Source: Rutpela maculata (lineage: Eukaryota; Arthropoda; Insecta; Coleoptera; Cerambycidae). Taken from it: DNA of 64,000 bases. Positions 1 to 10,460 of the stretch are shown one piece after another. Made by a program: the position numbers and the translations under genes. The stretch lies in NCBI GenBank assembly GCA_936432065.2, contig OW386285.2, positions 180,598,890 through 180,662,889 on the forward strand. Reading direction: 5' to 3'. Positions within the stretch are counted from its first letter, which is position 1; every line of letters begins with the position of its first letter. Under the pieces are notes generated by a model. The model saw nothing but the letters and a program-made list of their open reading frames with translations, searched no databases and was not told where the DNA came from.

Positions 1-412
1 TGGCAAAAGTAATTCACGTAGAACTTGCGAAAAAGTTAAAGCTAACAGAGAATCCTCCTCCTTACTACCGCTACCAGCCCATGCCAGTCTTGGAATCCAC
101 AGATTATTTACTCTATTGGGACAGGCCTATATTAGGGCAAGTCTAAATGTCTAATGTTCTTTTTTAGTTTTGACATAACTCCTTCCACTGAAATTATAAT
201 TGGTATTATTTGCACCCGATTAAGTTCCCAGATATGAGAACTATGTCAGGCCTATTATAGTCTACTGTTCTGCCCGTTAATATAGGCTTGTCCCAATAGA
301 GTAAATAATCTGTGGAGTTCAAGATTGGCATGGGCTGGTAGCGGTAGTAAGGAGGAGGATTATCTGTTAGCTTTAACTTCTTCGCAAGTTCTACATGAAT
401 TACTTTTGCCAC
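1..412. repeat. Inverted repeat of the two R2-type fragments
   Basis: Bases 1-140 are nearly the reverse complement of about 275-412, including the coding stretch PPPYYRYQPMP in both. The spacer is about 130 bases. The two 3' ends face each other. Confidence 0.75.
3..146 (+). pseudogene. R2-type LINE C-terminal fragment, copy 1
   Basis: The + strand reads without a stop from base 3 as AKVIHVELAKKLKL, then PPPYYRYQPMPVL and YLLYWDRPIL, and ends at TAA. This is the stretch after the CCHC motif in LINE proteins with a restriction-like endonuclease (R2/R4 group). The window edge cuts its start, and the reading stops before the RPDI motif seen in the copy at 206-567. Only the tail is present, so the clade is inferred from the neighbouring copy. 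Confidence 0.6.
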
Positions 413-567
413 TTGGTTATGTCTACCCAAGTAGGAATTATCGGCTAGAGCTGGACAGCCGGCTGTAATGTGCTCGATGGTTTCTCCTGGTCTGTGACAC
501 TTTCGACATACATCTTCGACGCTCCTCTTCAAAATAATCCTCTCGTAGTTTCTTGTTCGTACTACCC
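206..567 (-). pseudogene. R2-type LINE C-terminus (CCHC plus endonuclease motif), copy 2
   Basis: The - strand reading contains a zinc-knuckle-like CRKCHRPGETIEHITAGC (C-x2-C-x7-H-x4-C), followed by RHNQVAKVI and NRPDIVLI. In R2-group non-LTR retrotransposons this order marks the C-terminal CCHC finger and the PD-(D/E)XK endonuclease that nicks target DNA before reverse transcription. The reverse transcriptase is absent and the protein stops soon after RPDI, so it is a short 5'-truncated remnant. It is an inverted relative of bases 3-146. The ORF nominally begins at 658 inside an ATT microsatellite, and that Asn-rich start is not part of the element. Family assignment is by motif only. Confidence 0.62.
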
Positions 568-602
568 TATTATTATTATCATTATTATTATTATTATTAT
601 TA
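567..602. repeat. ATT microsatellite
   Basis: Run of TTA/ATT triplets with one interruption, next to the R2-type fragment; it could be the upstream boundary of that insertion. Confidence 0.85.
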
Positions 603-659
603 ATTGTATGTTTACTACAAAATGTAAATATATTAAAATCATGTATTAAAAAGTACATT

Positions 660-2290
660 TATTATTTTTACAAAAAATTATTTATATTATGTTTAATAAT
701 TAAAATTAACAAAGCAATTTTTACCAATTTTTACAATTGAAAAGTTATTAACAATCAAAATTAAAAGTAAATATAGTTAGATTATCAAATAAATAAAAAT
801 GCGGTCATTTACACGCCGTACCAATACCGTTACAATAGAAAGCATAGAAATCATGATCATACTTTTATGTTTGTTTAATAATTCAAACGTGGTAATTAAT
901 TAATGTAATTAACCATTAATTATTTCACTTATTGTTTGTAGCATACATTGAAATTACAAAATCATATTCATTTTATTATATAATAACAAATTTTTGACAA
1001 TAATTAAAAAACACACATCGAAAAAAGGCATGTTTTCGAAATTTTCGATTTTCCGGCAATTTTTTCCAGTGCACTATATATTGTTTTTTTTTATTTACTG
1101 AAAGTAGAAGTAAAAACAAAAAAATGAGCCCTGTCCGAACTCTATCGGACAAGTACTTTTATGAGGAATCGCAGTTGAAAATTTTAATTTTTTCTTTTTT
1201 TAAATTAAATTAAACAACAACCTAAATATTCTGCTTCAAAAAAATAGTGCTTATGTGGGACACCAAAAGATATACTTTCACCAAGTTTGAGCTAAATCGA
1301 ATTATTTTTGTGGAAGAAAAAAATAAAAACCGAAAAAAGGTTTTTGCGTGTATCTCGAAAAATTTTGAGGTTAGGATACAAATGCTCTCCACAAAAGTTG
1401 TAGATCTCTTTATTACTTACAACTTTTATACTTAACTTTTTTCGATAGGATGCGTAGTTAAGCCAGAAATCGCAAAAAACCGGTCCCCCCCCTAAAAGCC
1501 CACCCCATGTCCCCCCAGATAATCGTAGGTGGTTCGGATTATTTTTCCTTCATTAGTTGTGATATGTTCTACAATATTCCACTATCAGTTTGCTGTAACG
1601 AATTATGTTGTTGTCCAACCCTTATCTAGCCTGGTCTATTATTTTTACGCACCTAAATTATTTCGTTTACCTAATCTTATTTGTTGCGTACGGCTCAGAA
1701 GTTTAAATAAAAACCTATTACCTTCATCCCTTATTGAAGAGTGACTTCTATTTCGTGCCTACATAGAAGATTATATTTTTGTCCACCATAAATCCGAAAA
1801 TCGACAACGGTGGGTCGGTGCAATTATATGTCAGCGATGCATTTAAATTCAAGGTTTGTATATTGCAGGGAATTGCGGTACATTGTGAGGAATTTTCTTG
1901 CATTTTTTCGCATTGTGAGGGAATTCCTCTGCATTTTATTACGATTTAGATGGACAATGCATACGTATGGATGAGTTTCGTAGCGACCATTAAGTATTTT
2001 GGTAGGATAGAGGCACCATAAATGTCAGAAAGTGAAAGTTGTGCAATGTAATGTAATTGTTTGAAAAGTGTATTGCTTTATATCATGATATTCAAAACTA
2101 CTGTTAGAATCATAATATAGAATTCGCCTTATCCCGGATGGTTTATTAGTATATTACACTCAGTTAAGATAACATTAAATTGCTTTTATTAGAAAATTAC
2201 TCACTTTGAGAATTCGAATACAAAATGTCTCAGGAGTATGTAACAAAACTTCTGAAAAGAATAGAGTGGTTGAAAGTAACATTAACAGTA
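660..2290. other. Non-coding A+T-rich stretch
   Basis: No convincing coding sequence. ORFs of 60-70 codons at 1247 and 1529 have no recognisable motif and low-complexity composition. The block around 1320-1500, with phrases about pointed A/T runs and a C-rich tail near 1485-1515, resembles dispersed repeat sequence found again near 57.1 kb. Confidence 0.5.
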
Positions 2291-2293
2291 CAT

Positions 2294-2915
2294 TTAATTA
2301 CTTCCACATCCACAAAATTTTTTTTTAAAATGTTTATTGTTCAAATAGGCTTAGAATGTCATGCAACGTCGAGATTTTAAGTTTGAGCGAAAAAAAAAAT
2401 TCTGTCTGTCGGTCGGTCTGTCCGTAACTTTTTTTTGCGCACGATTACTCTGGAATCGTATAAGATATTGACTTGAAACTTGGTACAGGTATGGAACTAT
2501 ATTATATTTTCATTTTAATCTGTCGAAGGATCGGGGGGTAAATTGAGGTAAATGCGGGGTAAATAGGTAAATCAAGCAGGTAAGAGTCCATAAAATTGGT
2601 ATTGACTAATTGACTATATACAAGAGAAGCTAAGGTCTCAAAAAAATTTTTTGCATTAGCCACACTCATTACCACCCTCATCCCATTATTAAAGGGGATT
2701 AAAAAAATGTGATTTAGGATGTGTACAAGAACCAAAAACCTCAAAATATTTTTTTACTTCATCCACCCCACACCCTAACACCCCCACCCCACTACTGATG
2801 TGGGATATCGTTTTATGGGTTTTTGGGGTAGACAATTTCAAATATTATATTATTAAACTTTCATAAACAATTATTTCCACATATAAAATTTTTTAGTTGT
2901 GAGAGACTTGTTTTT
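2294..2915 (+). mobile_element. MITE family A, copy A1 (right end missing)
   Basis: Begins with TTACTTCCACATCCA and shares the internal order of the family: GTTCAAATAGGCTTAGAATG, a TCTGTCTGTCGG run, TTGACTTGAAA, a GGGGTAAAT run, the CAAGAGAAGCTAAGG block, then GTGAGAGACTTG. The terminal CTGGATGTGGAAGTAGT found in A2 is missing. No ORF, so a non-autonomous element. Confidence 0.8.
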
Positions 2916-3089
2916 CATCGTTAAGTTCTGTTTTACAGAACTCTTTTTTCGACATTGCTCATTTCCTTATTTGAACCAAATTAAACTATTTATTATAGTA
3001 CTTTATCATTTACGATGAACGTTCCCTCGGTAATATACACATTTTTAGCATATGTTCGAATCGTGAAACTTTAATTATAGTGCGGTCGG

Positions 3090-4985
3090 ATAGCATTAAA
3101 AATGATAAAAATATTTCAGTGCTGACGACGAACGTGCCCTTTTGAATCTAGATACTATATATACCAAAGATCCCCACCACCGGTAATGACGTCATGAAAT
3201 GAGAAACTGGTTTTAGGCATAGACTAATCCACTTAAACGCCATATTTTTTAATAAAACCCATTTTCAAATATGTGTTGAATACTAAAACATGATGTCTGT
3301 AATGTTTTTTATTATTTTCTTTAATATGGTGGCAAAAATTTGACATTTTATCTGCATATTCGTGTTTGGTATCAATTTTTGTTCTTGTGGTCAATAAATT
3401 CAGTGGTTGTAGTCAAATTTTGTTGAGATGGAAGAGTAAAGAGATAGTTGCCCCTCCCTATTAAGTCTTCTATCCTTTGAGTCAAGAAAAAAAAACAAAC
3501 AAGTTTGTGTAACCATTTTAACAAAAAATTGTTTTACATCTAAACAAGAAAATATTTACAACTAATAATTTTGAGAACAATGTCTTTCACATGCGCACAA
3601 TTGCGTACACTGAAGACCGTTTCGGACGCATTTGCACACAGAACGCCTTTGTTTGCTGCTACAGGCAATTAGTTATTCACAACTTTTTGCGACATCGGGA
3701 ATAGTAGACCAAAATGGCTGAAACCCGTCATTGGTTTTTTCCCATGCCCAAGTAGCGAGCAAAGGAGTTTGATAGACAGACAGTGCGTCCATATAAGAGC
3801 TTGAAGAGTGGCTCGCAGTAAAGCATTTTGCGTTGGAGGTTTATTCTCAATTGGTCGACTTTTTTTAATGAAAAGGAATCGTCAACACTCATTAACTGTG
3901 TTTAAGGGAGTTGTTACATAATACAAAAAAATGACAAATCGTTGCACGGTACGCATGATATCTTCATCTGGGTGACTTCCCATTAGCAGCTGCTCAAAAG
4001 CGGAATTAATATTATGATCTGACATCCACATCTTCCAAGCCCCTTTCTTGCCTACTCCACAAAATGAAAACACGGTATCGCAACTTCTTACAGAATGAAA
4101 TATCGGCAAAAAGCTACAGATCTCCGGTGGCCATTATCAGCTGCATGCTTAGCATGAAGAAGAAGGCGTCCGTCCGCTTCTCCATGAGGGTGAAATAGCT
4201 GACAGATCTAACTCTGCTGAAGACGATTTTGCTCTTTCCTCAAGCGTACAGATTATTGTTTTTCCTTCAAAATGGTCTGCCAAGAAAGTAAACAACTGTT
4301 TTTTTGTTGCCATCTACTCGTAAAAATTCCTTATATTTTTGTGGAATTATTGTGGCAGGTGTAACTCGTATGTACACTCCTACTCCTCTTTATTGGCGTG
4401 TGTCAGCTTTCAAGATTTAGAGCTTTACCTATCAAATACTAAATCAATTCGTTGTAAATTTTGGAATAGCCGACAAATGTAGGGCTTAAATATATTGTTA
4501 TAATATTACAAAAACGTTTTGACATTTCTTGGAACTAGTAAATGCACAATAACCGTACCGTCCAGTACCAATTTTTGCGGAAACTTCACGGTGTACAACA
4601 TGAAACACAAACACTGACAAATACTTTCTGTTTTTACTGCTAAACACTAAAAAGCTGCAAATCCACGCTAGACTAAAAACTTTGCAGCTCTGTATGTAAA
4701 CGTAAACACGCTATAAATACTACAACAAATATTCCGGTATATATTTAAGTAGGTATATAAAACATATTTAATATTGAATTTTACTAAAAAATATGGTCCT
4801 TAAGTAAGTTAGTCTATGCCTATGCATAGTTTTTTGACCCTCAGCTTGATGACGTCATTACTGGTGGTGGAGGGTCCGAAATTTTTGGGGTCTGGGGCGT
4901 TTTTTGATCTTTGATATATGTAGAAACTATATCCAAAAGGGCATGTTCGCCGCCAGCACTGAAATATTTTTATGCTCTTCGATTC
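3090..4985. mobile_element. Inverted-repeat element carrying an uncharacterised gene
   Basis: About 3090-3240 is the imperfect reverse complement of about 4795-4985. Both ends share AAAAATATTTCAGTGCTG, GTGCCCTTTTG or ATGCCCTTTTG, CACCACCGGTAATGACGTCA or its CACCAGT variant, and GGCATAGACTAA. The arms are roughly 150-190 bp, and the element is about 1.9 kb. It encloses the broken gene at 3570-4330. The exact ends and any target duplication could not be fixed, because family A2 abuts the right end. The coding strand faces the left arm. The long imperfect arms suggest a DNA transposon or a foldback element. Confidence 0.6.
3570..4330 (-). pseudogene. Remnant of uncharacterised multicopy invertebrate family (EADxR / GCDTV / Cys tail)
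   Basis: Reading the - strand across frames gives, in order: TKKQLFTFLADHFEG and ICTLEERAK; HGEADGRLLLHAKHAADNGH (near 4125-4195); the 75-codon ORF at 3882-4109 with HSVRSCDTVFSFCGVGKKGAW and VNEC; then PIENKPPTQNALLRATLQA, FQPFWSTIPDVAKSCE and a Cys-rich tail CKCVRNGLQCTQLCAC near 3590-3650. I recognise this order from large unnamed protein families that are abundant in invertebrate genomes; their function is unknown to me, though the acidic EAD and GCD motifs are suggestive of a nuclease-like fold (inference). At least two frameshifts, an internal deletion after the EAD motif and stop codons make it a pseudogene. It lies inside inverted repeats, which suggests it moves as part of an element. 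Confidence 0.6.
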
Positions 4986-4988
4986 CAC

Positions 4989-5623
4989 TATTACTTCCAC
5001 ATCCAGTGGAAGCTCGAGTGGAAGTATAGTAACGTAAAAAAATAAATTTTGAAAATATTTATTGTTCAAATAGGCTTAGAATGTAATGAAACGTCGAGAT
5101 TAAGTTTGAGTAAAAAAAAATTCTGTCTTTCGGTCTGTCTAACTTTTTTTGTGTGCACGATTACTCTGAGATATTGACTTGAAATTTAGTACACGTATGT
5201 ATTTTAACGAGATCTGGAACTAAATTATATTTTGATCTTATTCCGTTGAAGGGTTGGGGGTAAATGGGAGGTAAATATGAAAATTAAGCAAAGTAAGAGA
5301 TAAGCTAAAGTCCCAAAAAAATTTTTGGCATCCCTATTACCACTCTCACCTCATTATTAAAGGGGGTGAAAAAAGAAAATTGTGATTTAGTGTGTATACA
5401 AGAACCAAAGGCCTCAAATTTTTTATTACTTCATCCACCCCCACTTCCACCCCCTACCACCATCCCCACCCCCACTAACTATGTGACATCGTTTTATGGG
5501 TGTTTGAGGTAGGCGATTTCAAATGTTATATTATTAAAGTTCCATAAACAATTATTTCCTCATACAATTTTTTTTTTCGTTGTGAGAGACTTGGATAGAA
5601 AATCTGGATGTGGAAGTAGTGAT
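4989..5623 (+). mobile_element. MITE family A, copy A2 (complete reference copy)
   Basis: Both ends are present: TTACTTCCACATCCAG on the left and CTGGATGTGGAAGTAGTGAT on the right, an inverted terminal repeat of at least 14 bp. The left end also holds a small local palindrome, CTTCCACATCCAGTGGAAG, and a CTCGAGTGGAAG echo. About 630 bp, no coding capacity. It abuts the inverted-repeat element at 3090-4985. The superfamily cannot be assigned because the target duplication is unclear. Confidence 0.8.
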
Positions 5624-5639
5624 TCCTTGGGAATCGGCT

Positions 5640-7360
5640 TTTTTTTCCTAGGACGCTTTTAGGAGTTGTACCCATTAACGATTAAATGTTGAATTTTTTT
5701 TGCTCGTAAGTTCCAAACTGTATCCATTGTAATAAAATTTGAATAGTAATATGCATCTACAATTGAGATTCTTTCGTTATGTTCTCTAGAAAACTTAATT
5801 TTAATTTTAATTTGTGGGTCAAATTGTAACTTTTTTTAGCATGTAATGAAGAGTTTGAGTTTCACTCAGAAAAATCGTGTGTTCATGGAGCAGCATTTAC
5901 GAGCAGGAAAAATATTAGAACGTGAAAATGAAGGTAAGAAGCCCAAGTAATGAATGAACACGAAAGTACAATTACTACAGGTTTTAATTTAGAAATATAT
6001 ACGAGTTAAATTTAGTTTTTTTGGAGTGTCGCCCCGTTTCCAATAAAATAACCATTGGAACTAAAATAGAATCACATTTTAAAAAGAAAGGTTTTATGCA
6101 ATTTTCCATATTTCATTCAGATTTTATAAGTTAAACAACGATTTGAAAATTGCGATTTTAGCTTGAGAAAACAGATATCGCAAAACGGTTTTCGTCGAAT
6201 AACTAGGAAAGTATCACATTTAGCAAAAAATACCGAAGACTAATAATAGAGTTCATAAACTAAGGATGACTTTTTTATTTATTTATGTGGTATAATAGTT
6301 TCGTAAACATGGAAGTTTAAAAATGGCATCCGAAGTTTTATAAGCCGAAGTATTTGTTTTAAATGTTAAATATCTCAGAAACTAAGGCACTTTTATGAAG
6401 CAAACTATTAATTAAGCTTTCAAATGATTTTTTTTTTTCTATAGGATAAGAAACAAAGAAATTATGACCAATTTGTGCCTTCCATTGTTTTAATAAGAAC
6501 GTAATTGTAATTAGTTAATAAAAAAAATCTAAAATACTGCTTTTCATAAGTATATAGTATGCTAATTTTTTCCTGTCTGCAGCACTTGCTTTAGAAAAAA
6601 ATGCACTATGAATTATTAAGGAATTTTCGAAAAAACGCATTTTTTACAAATAACTTACAAACTTACAAATAACTAATAAATATTAATTTTAGCGGAAAAA
6701 CAGCGGATGCCAAAAATAAAGTTTATAAACTGAGAATAACTTTTCTTTTTATTTATGTAGGATTAATAGTTTCGGAGATATGGAAGTTTAAAAATAGCGT
6801 TCAAACGTTTATAAGAAGTATTTAGTTTTAATTATTGAATAACTGAGAAACTGCCGCCAAAGACCCCAAAAATATATAAATACACTATGTTTCAAAAATA
6901 AATCGGAAATACTTGTTTAAATATTAAATTCTTCTATATAGGGGCAGTTTTCACTCTTTGGGTGTATCAAGTGAACAAGACGCCTTGTATTATATAAAAA
7001 TCACTCATAAAAAAATTATGAATTATGACATTATTTCTAAGTTTTGTATCATTTTTACCTCTGTACTGTACTAAAATACTAACTGCCTAAAACTTGTGTG
7101 GAGAAAACAATGAAAATTTTAAACATCAAAGGAGGAGGGTCAATAAGGCCGGTTTTTGCCCTCCCCCCCTCTCAAATTTGGCAAAAAGAAAAAAGAAAAT
7201 GTTTTTTAACAGTCTAGGGTCAATTTAGAGTCGATTCGACCACAAACGGAACTAACCCCACCCCCCTCTTAGGGTCATTTCAAGGTCAAATTATGAAAAA
7301 GCCGTGAAATAAACTCGCCTTTTCGGAATGAGTAGGCTTATTCTGGGTCTTCGATTTAAT
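5640..7360. repeat. Non-coding stretch with a duplicated ~200 bp module
   Basis: The block near 6215-6440 (phrases GTTCATAAACTAAGGATGAC and ATGGAAGTTTAAAAATGGC, then a sentence about tailing TCTCAGAAACTAAGG) recurs, diverged, near 6715-6860. Similar text appears near 39.0-39.15 kb. No coding sequence is seen. The purpose is unknown; it may be the interior of an old transposon. Confidence 0.5.
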
Positions 7361-7361
7361 C

Positions 7362-7366
7362 ATACA

Positions 7367-7460
<94 letters not shown>
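7362..7460. repeat. (TA)n microsatellite
   Basis: About 95 bases of uninterrupted TA, directly abutting the Penelope-like end at 7461. The open frames through it are artefacts of the repeat. Confidence 0.97.
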
Positions 7461-7462
<2 letters not shown>

Positions 7463-7640
7463 GTGTTGGTGTACTTCCGGGTGTTTTCCCACGTAGTTGA
7501 TAGGCTCCTGCTGGAGCCATTGTTGTCTAAACGACGTTTCGGCAGAATCCCATCTGCCATCTTCAGGCTCTCGCTGAAAGCTGCCTACTGCTGCTCCTCG
7601 TTGCTCGAACTGGAGTCCAGCTTAGCTTAGAGTCCCTTAG
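7461..7640 (-). mobile_element. Penelope-like element end, copy 1
   Basis: About 180 bases that reappear in reverse orientation at 13120-13305, including the same ribozyme-like motif and GGAAGTACACCAACACTT next to a TA tract. In Penelope-like retroelements the terminal repeats carry a hammerhead ribozyme. No reverse transcriptase or GIY-YIG domain is present here, so this is only an end. Confidence 0.55.
7533..7566 (-). ncRNA. Hammerhead-ribozyme-like motif, copy 1
   Basis: On the - strand: CTGAAGA, one T, a 6-bp stem GGCAGA/TCTGCC around the loop TGGGAT, then GAAACGTC. CTGANGA and GAAA are the two conserved core segments of the hammerhead, and GTC would be the cleavage triplet, with only a two-base-pair stem III, as in Penelope-associated examples. 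One extra T lies between the core and stem II. Confidence 0.5.
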
Positions 7641-7644
7641 CTTG

Positions 7645-9500
7645 AGAAAAAATTTTTAGATAAAATTTAAAGCACGGGTGGTATTTGTGGAGAATATTTC
7701 ACGAATAAATAATTCATTAAGTATATCTTCAATATTATGTTCAGTAATTAATTGCCTTCAGACGTTTACTTGTTGCTTTTTAGAGATTACTCACCTTTAT
7801 CTTCAGTTTCATCATTTACGTAACATAAAAATGCATTTCCAAAGCGACCCATCTAATAAAAAACAAAGTAGGTTTAAATTATGACAATCAAGAAAAACAA
7901 TATACGTTAAACCATAGGTATTGTAACTTATAAGACTAGTCATCACAACAAAGCACGCTTCGACCAATCACATTACGGGTGAAATCACACAAATTGCATA
8001 TTACCAATCTATCCCTTTTACGTTCTAAGGCTGCCGGCTCAGATGGTATGGTACCGCCATCTAGTAACGCTAGCTCAACTTAGTTACTGGCCTAAACAGT
8101 GAATTGAATTATTATATTAAAGTGTTCATTAATATATATTTATGTATTTAATCCTTGTTTCTAATTTGAGAAGTTTGATAGTTAAGTTAAGGTTTACTTG
8201 TTTAAGTAGAGAGACTTTAAGTACAACGAATTATAATGTATATAGTGATGCTGCAGAGTTTTGATTTTCCAAATAAGTGTTAGCTGCTTTGTAATGATTG
8301 ATGAATTACCATAAGTAAGTACCTACATTTGTGTATTTATCATGAAATAACTGATTTGTCTGCTTCGTAGATATTCATATTTAATTTTAGTTGGGAAAAT
8401 TATTTTGTAATTGTTAGGTATTAAGCCATTGAAAGCTGTGTACCTATAACTTGTCCGAACCTATATAAGTTCCACACAGCATTGGCTTTTTAGGTTATTA
8501 ATACAGTACTACAATTTACAATTTACGTTAACAATTAGTAATAAGCTAGAGAAGATATTTATAGATAACATTTAAAAGCACGATTTGTCCTATTTGCCGA
8601 AAACATGTCACGACACAAAACGTCAAAAAGTTTTCGCAATATTTGCCGCTGCAGCGACCAAAAAAATTAGAGCGATAAATTTTGCATGTTGGTCCTGTCA
8701 AAAGCAGATCTAGCTTGAATTACCACTAATAATGACGTTTGATTGGTGCAATGTTGTGAAAAAACGGACTCTCATTGGTTATATAGTTAATGAGTGAAAT
8801 AATCGCGTTAATATACTTAAAGCTAGATTTTTTTCCCATGATAACTTAGACAATTCTACCAGTCCTGCAAAAATGAGTAAAAAATTAAATTTTCTGAAAT
8901 GTCACAAAATGTAACTTTTGATTCGTTCGTACCGAGCCTAATTTTCGAATTTCACCATGCAATTTACGATCAGGTTTATCTGGAAGACTTCCTCTTTACG
9001 TCGCGACATCGTACGACCGTCCCAATGGTGCTTTTCGAAAAATATGAACGTGTCAAGATTGCATGTTTTTGCGATTTTTTCGGCTCCGAAATGCAAGCTG
9101 TATTCTGCTATTTTTCGCATATATCTTCGAAACGATGGGAGTTAGCCTCGGAGTTAGCTCGAAATAAAAAATAAGGTCATACGAGTATTTTCCACTACAA
9201 ATCTTTTGCTTCCATCAGAATTTTGATGTTTTTCTTAGTTTCGGAGATAACTACTGAAATGTCGGCCATGTACGGCAAAAAAACGCAAATGTGGAACTTC
9301 TACAGTTGGCAACTTTTTAATCTTGGCCTCTACGCCGAAACACTGCTCTAGCTAATTTACGTAGAATTAAATTTGTTAAAACTATTTTTTTTTATTTTTT
9401 GAATTCCGACAAAAATTACGGAATTAGAAGGAGCGGAAGTTGGGAATTTTTTTTGTTCACTTAATATCATGTACTACTTTGACGCTTTCATACGTTTATA
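7645..9500. other. Non-coding stretch upstream of the 9.5 kb gene end
   Basis: Contains only short ORFs without recognisable motifs (7678, 8899, 8957). Any upstream exons of the gene at 9501-10152 would be expected here, but none could be identified. The part near 8900-9300 has the look of dispersed repeat rather than coding sequence. Confidence 0.4.
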
Positions 9501-10152
9501 GGAAGCGATTACAACCTTGCGTTCTTTAGGAAAGGAAACCAGTGTCCGTATACAATACTTTCAAAGTCTAAACAATATCAAAAAGCATTCACTGATTTAG
9601 ATACTTCTGCAGATAAAGAAAATACTTTCTCGATTATTGAATCATTCGTTTGCAATATGTACGGAATCCCATCCTGCTACGAAGTAAATAAGCTGAGATT
9701 CGAAATGTTCCTTCGAAATTACACAATAAATAATGTTAACGAGCCTTTAAAAAAAAAATTGAAAAACTTCGATGCTTCCTGCTTGTCACCTTGCTACGTT
9801 GAACTGCGTCAGCAGGCAGAAAGAGTTCGCTATATTGCACATGTATGGAAGAATGCTACCTTATACAATCCATTGGAACTCGAAGCAGAAAATTCAGGAT
9901 GTATACTAAACGGGTCCGAATATGAATTTAAATGGTTTGAAGGACCATAATTACCACCCTCTGTTAAAGACGTTCTTCTTGATAGTGACAATTCGGAAGG
10001 TAATTTTAAATTCGATTTTGATGATTGTGTACCCAATTTATAAACTTCCAGCTGAAGATGATGACATAATTTACGACAGCGATGAAGATCCTGACTACGA
10101 TGATGATTCAGAAAATAAAGCTTATGAACAGAATAATTTTGTATTAGATTAG
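9501..10152 (+). pseudogene. 3' end of a two-exon gene, uncharacterised GSDYN family
   Basis: One frame reads GSDYNLAFFRKGNQCPYTIL at 9501, FVCNMYGIPSCYEVNKLRF near 9645, LKNFDASCLSPCYVELRQQ near 9760, HVWKNATLYNPLELEAENSG near 9840 and FKWFEGP. It then meets TAA at 9948, where a CAA Gln codon would keep the frame (LPPSVKDVLLDSDNSEG). A short intron follows, then an acidic tail ending in NNFVLD and TAG at 10150. I recognise the order GSDYN, FVCxMYG, WKNA and acidic tail from unnamed proteins common in invertebrate genomes, related to the gene remnant at 3570-4330. The start lies upstream and is lost or unseen; one nonsense codon makes current function doubtful. Exon-intron structure means that it is not a processed copy. 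Confidence 0.6.
9998..10050 (+). other. Candidate short intron in the GSDYN-family gene
   Basis: GTAATTTTAAATT begins directly after the codons for DSDNSE, and the stretch ends at CTTCCAG. Removing about 52 bases joins GAAG to CTGAAGATGATGAC and continues an acidic reading frame without a stop. The size fits short insect introns. Confidence 0.6.
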
Positions 10153-10184
10153 TATTAGAGAAATTTATTGTTTTCTAAGCAAAA

Positions 10185-10191
10185 ATAATAA
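10185..10191 (+). terminator. Poly(A) signal of the GSDYN-family gene
   Basis: AATAATAAACATTTTT lies about 35 bases after the TAG stop at 10150; AATAAA is present in it. Confidence 0.5.
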
Positions 10192-10199
10192 ACATTTTT

Positions 10200-10460
10200 A
10201 TAAGATTCTATGAAAACAACCTACTTCCTAACTGACTTCTAGCAGTTGACTAATAGTTTACTGAACATCTCCAAATTATGTCGACAAATCGTCAGAAGTA
10301 CATTTGATGACCTAAAATGTGAAAATACAGAGACAAGTGATCGATCGGTTAAGGCGCTGACGCTCTCAGCATCGATATTTTCTCTCTTTTTCTTCCACTT
10401 GGCCTTCTGGCGTTTTGCATGAAATTTCATTTTGAAACAAACAATAAGTACCTACACAAA
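10200..10460. other. Non-coding spacer
   Basis: About 260 bases between the gene end and MITE A3. A tRNA was considered around 10330 because of a GGTTAAGGCGCTGACG phrase, but no cloverleaf or T-loop sequence is present. Confidence 0.4.

Noticed and set aside
7328..7630. 100-codon ORF on + and 66-codon ORF on - across the TA tract
   Set aside because: Tyr-Ile repeats come from (TA)n; the rest is the Penelope-like end.
8899..9174. 91-codon ORF
   Set aside because: Open on both strands in overlapping frames; no motif, text resembles dispersed non-coding repeat.
10320..10360. tRNA-like GGTTAAGGCGCTGACG phrase
   Set aside because: No acceptor stem, anticodon arm or GTTCGA T-loop.
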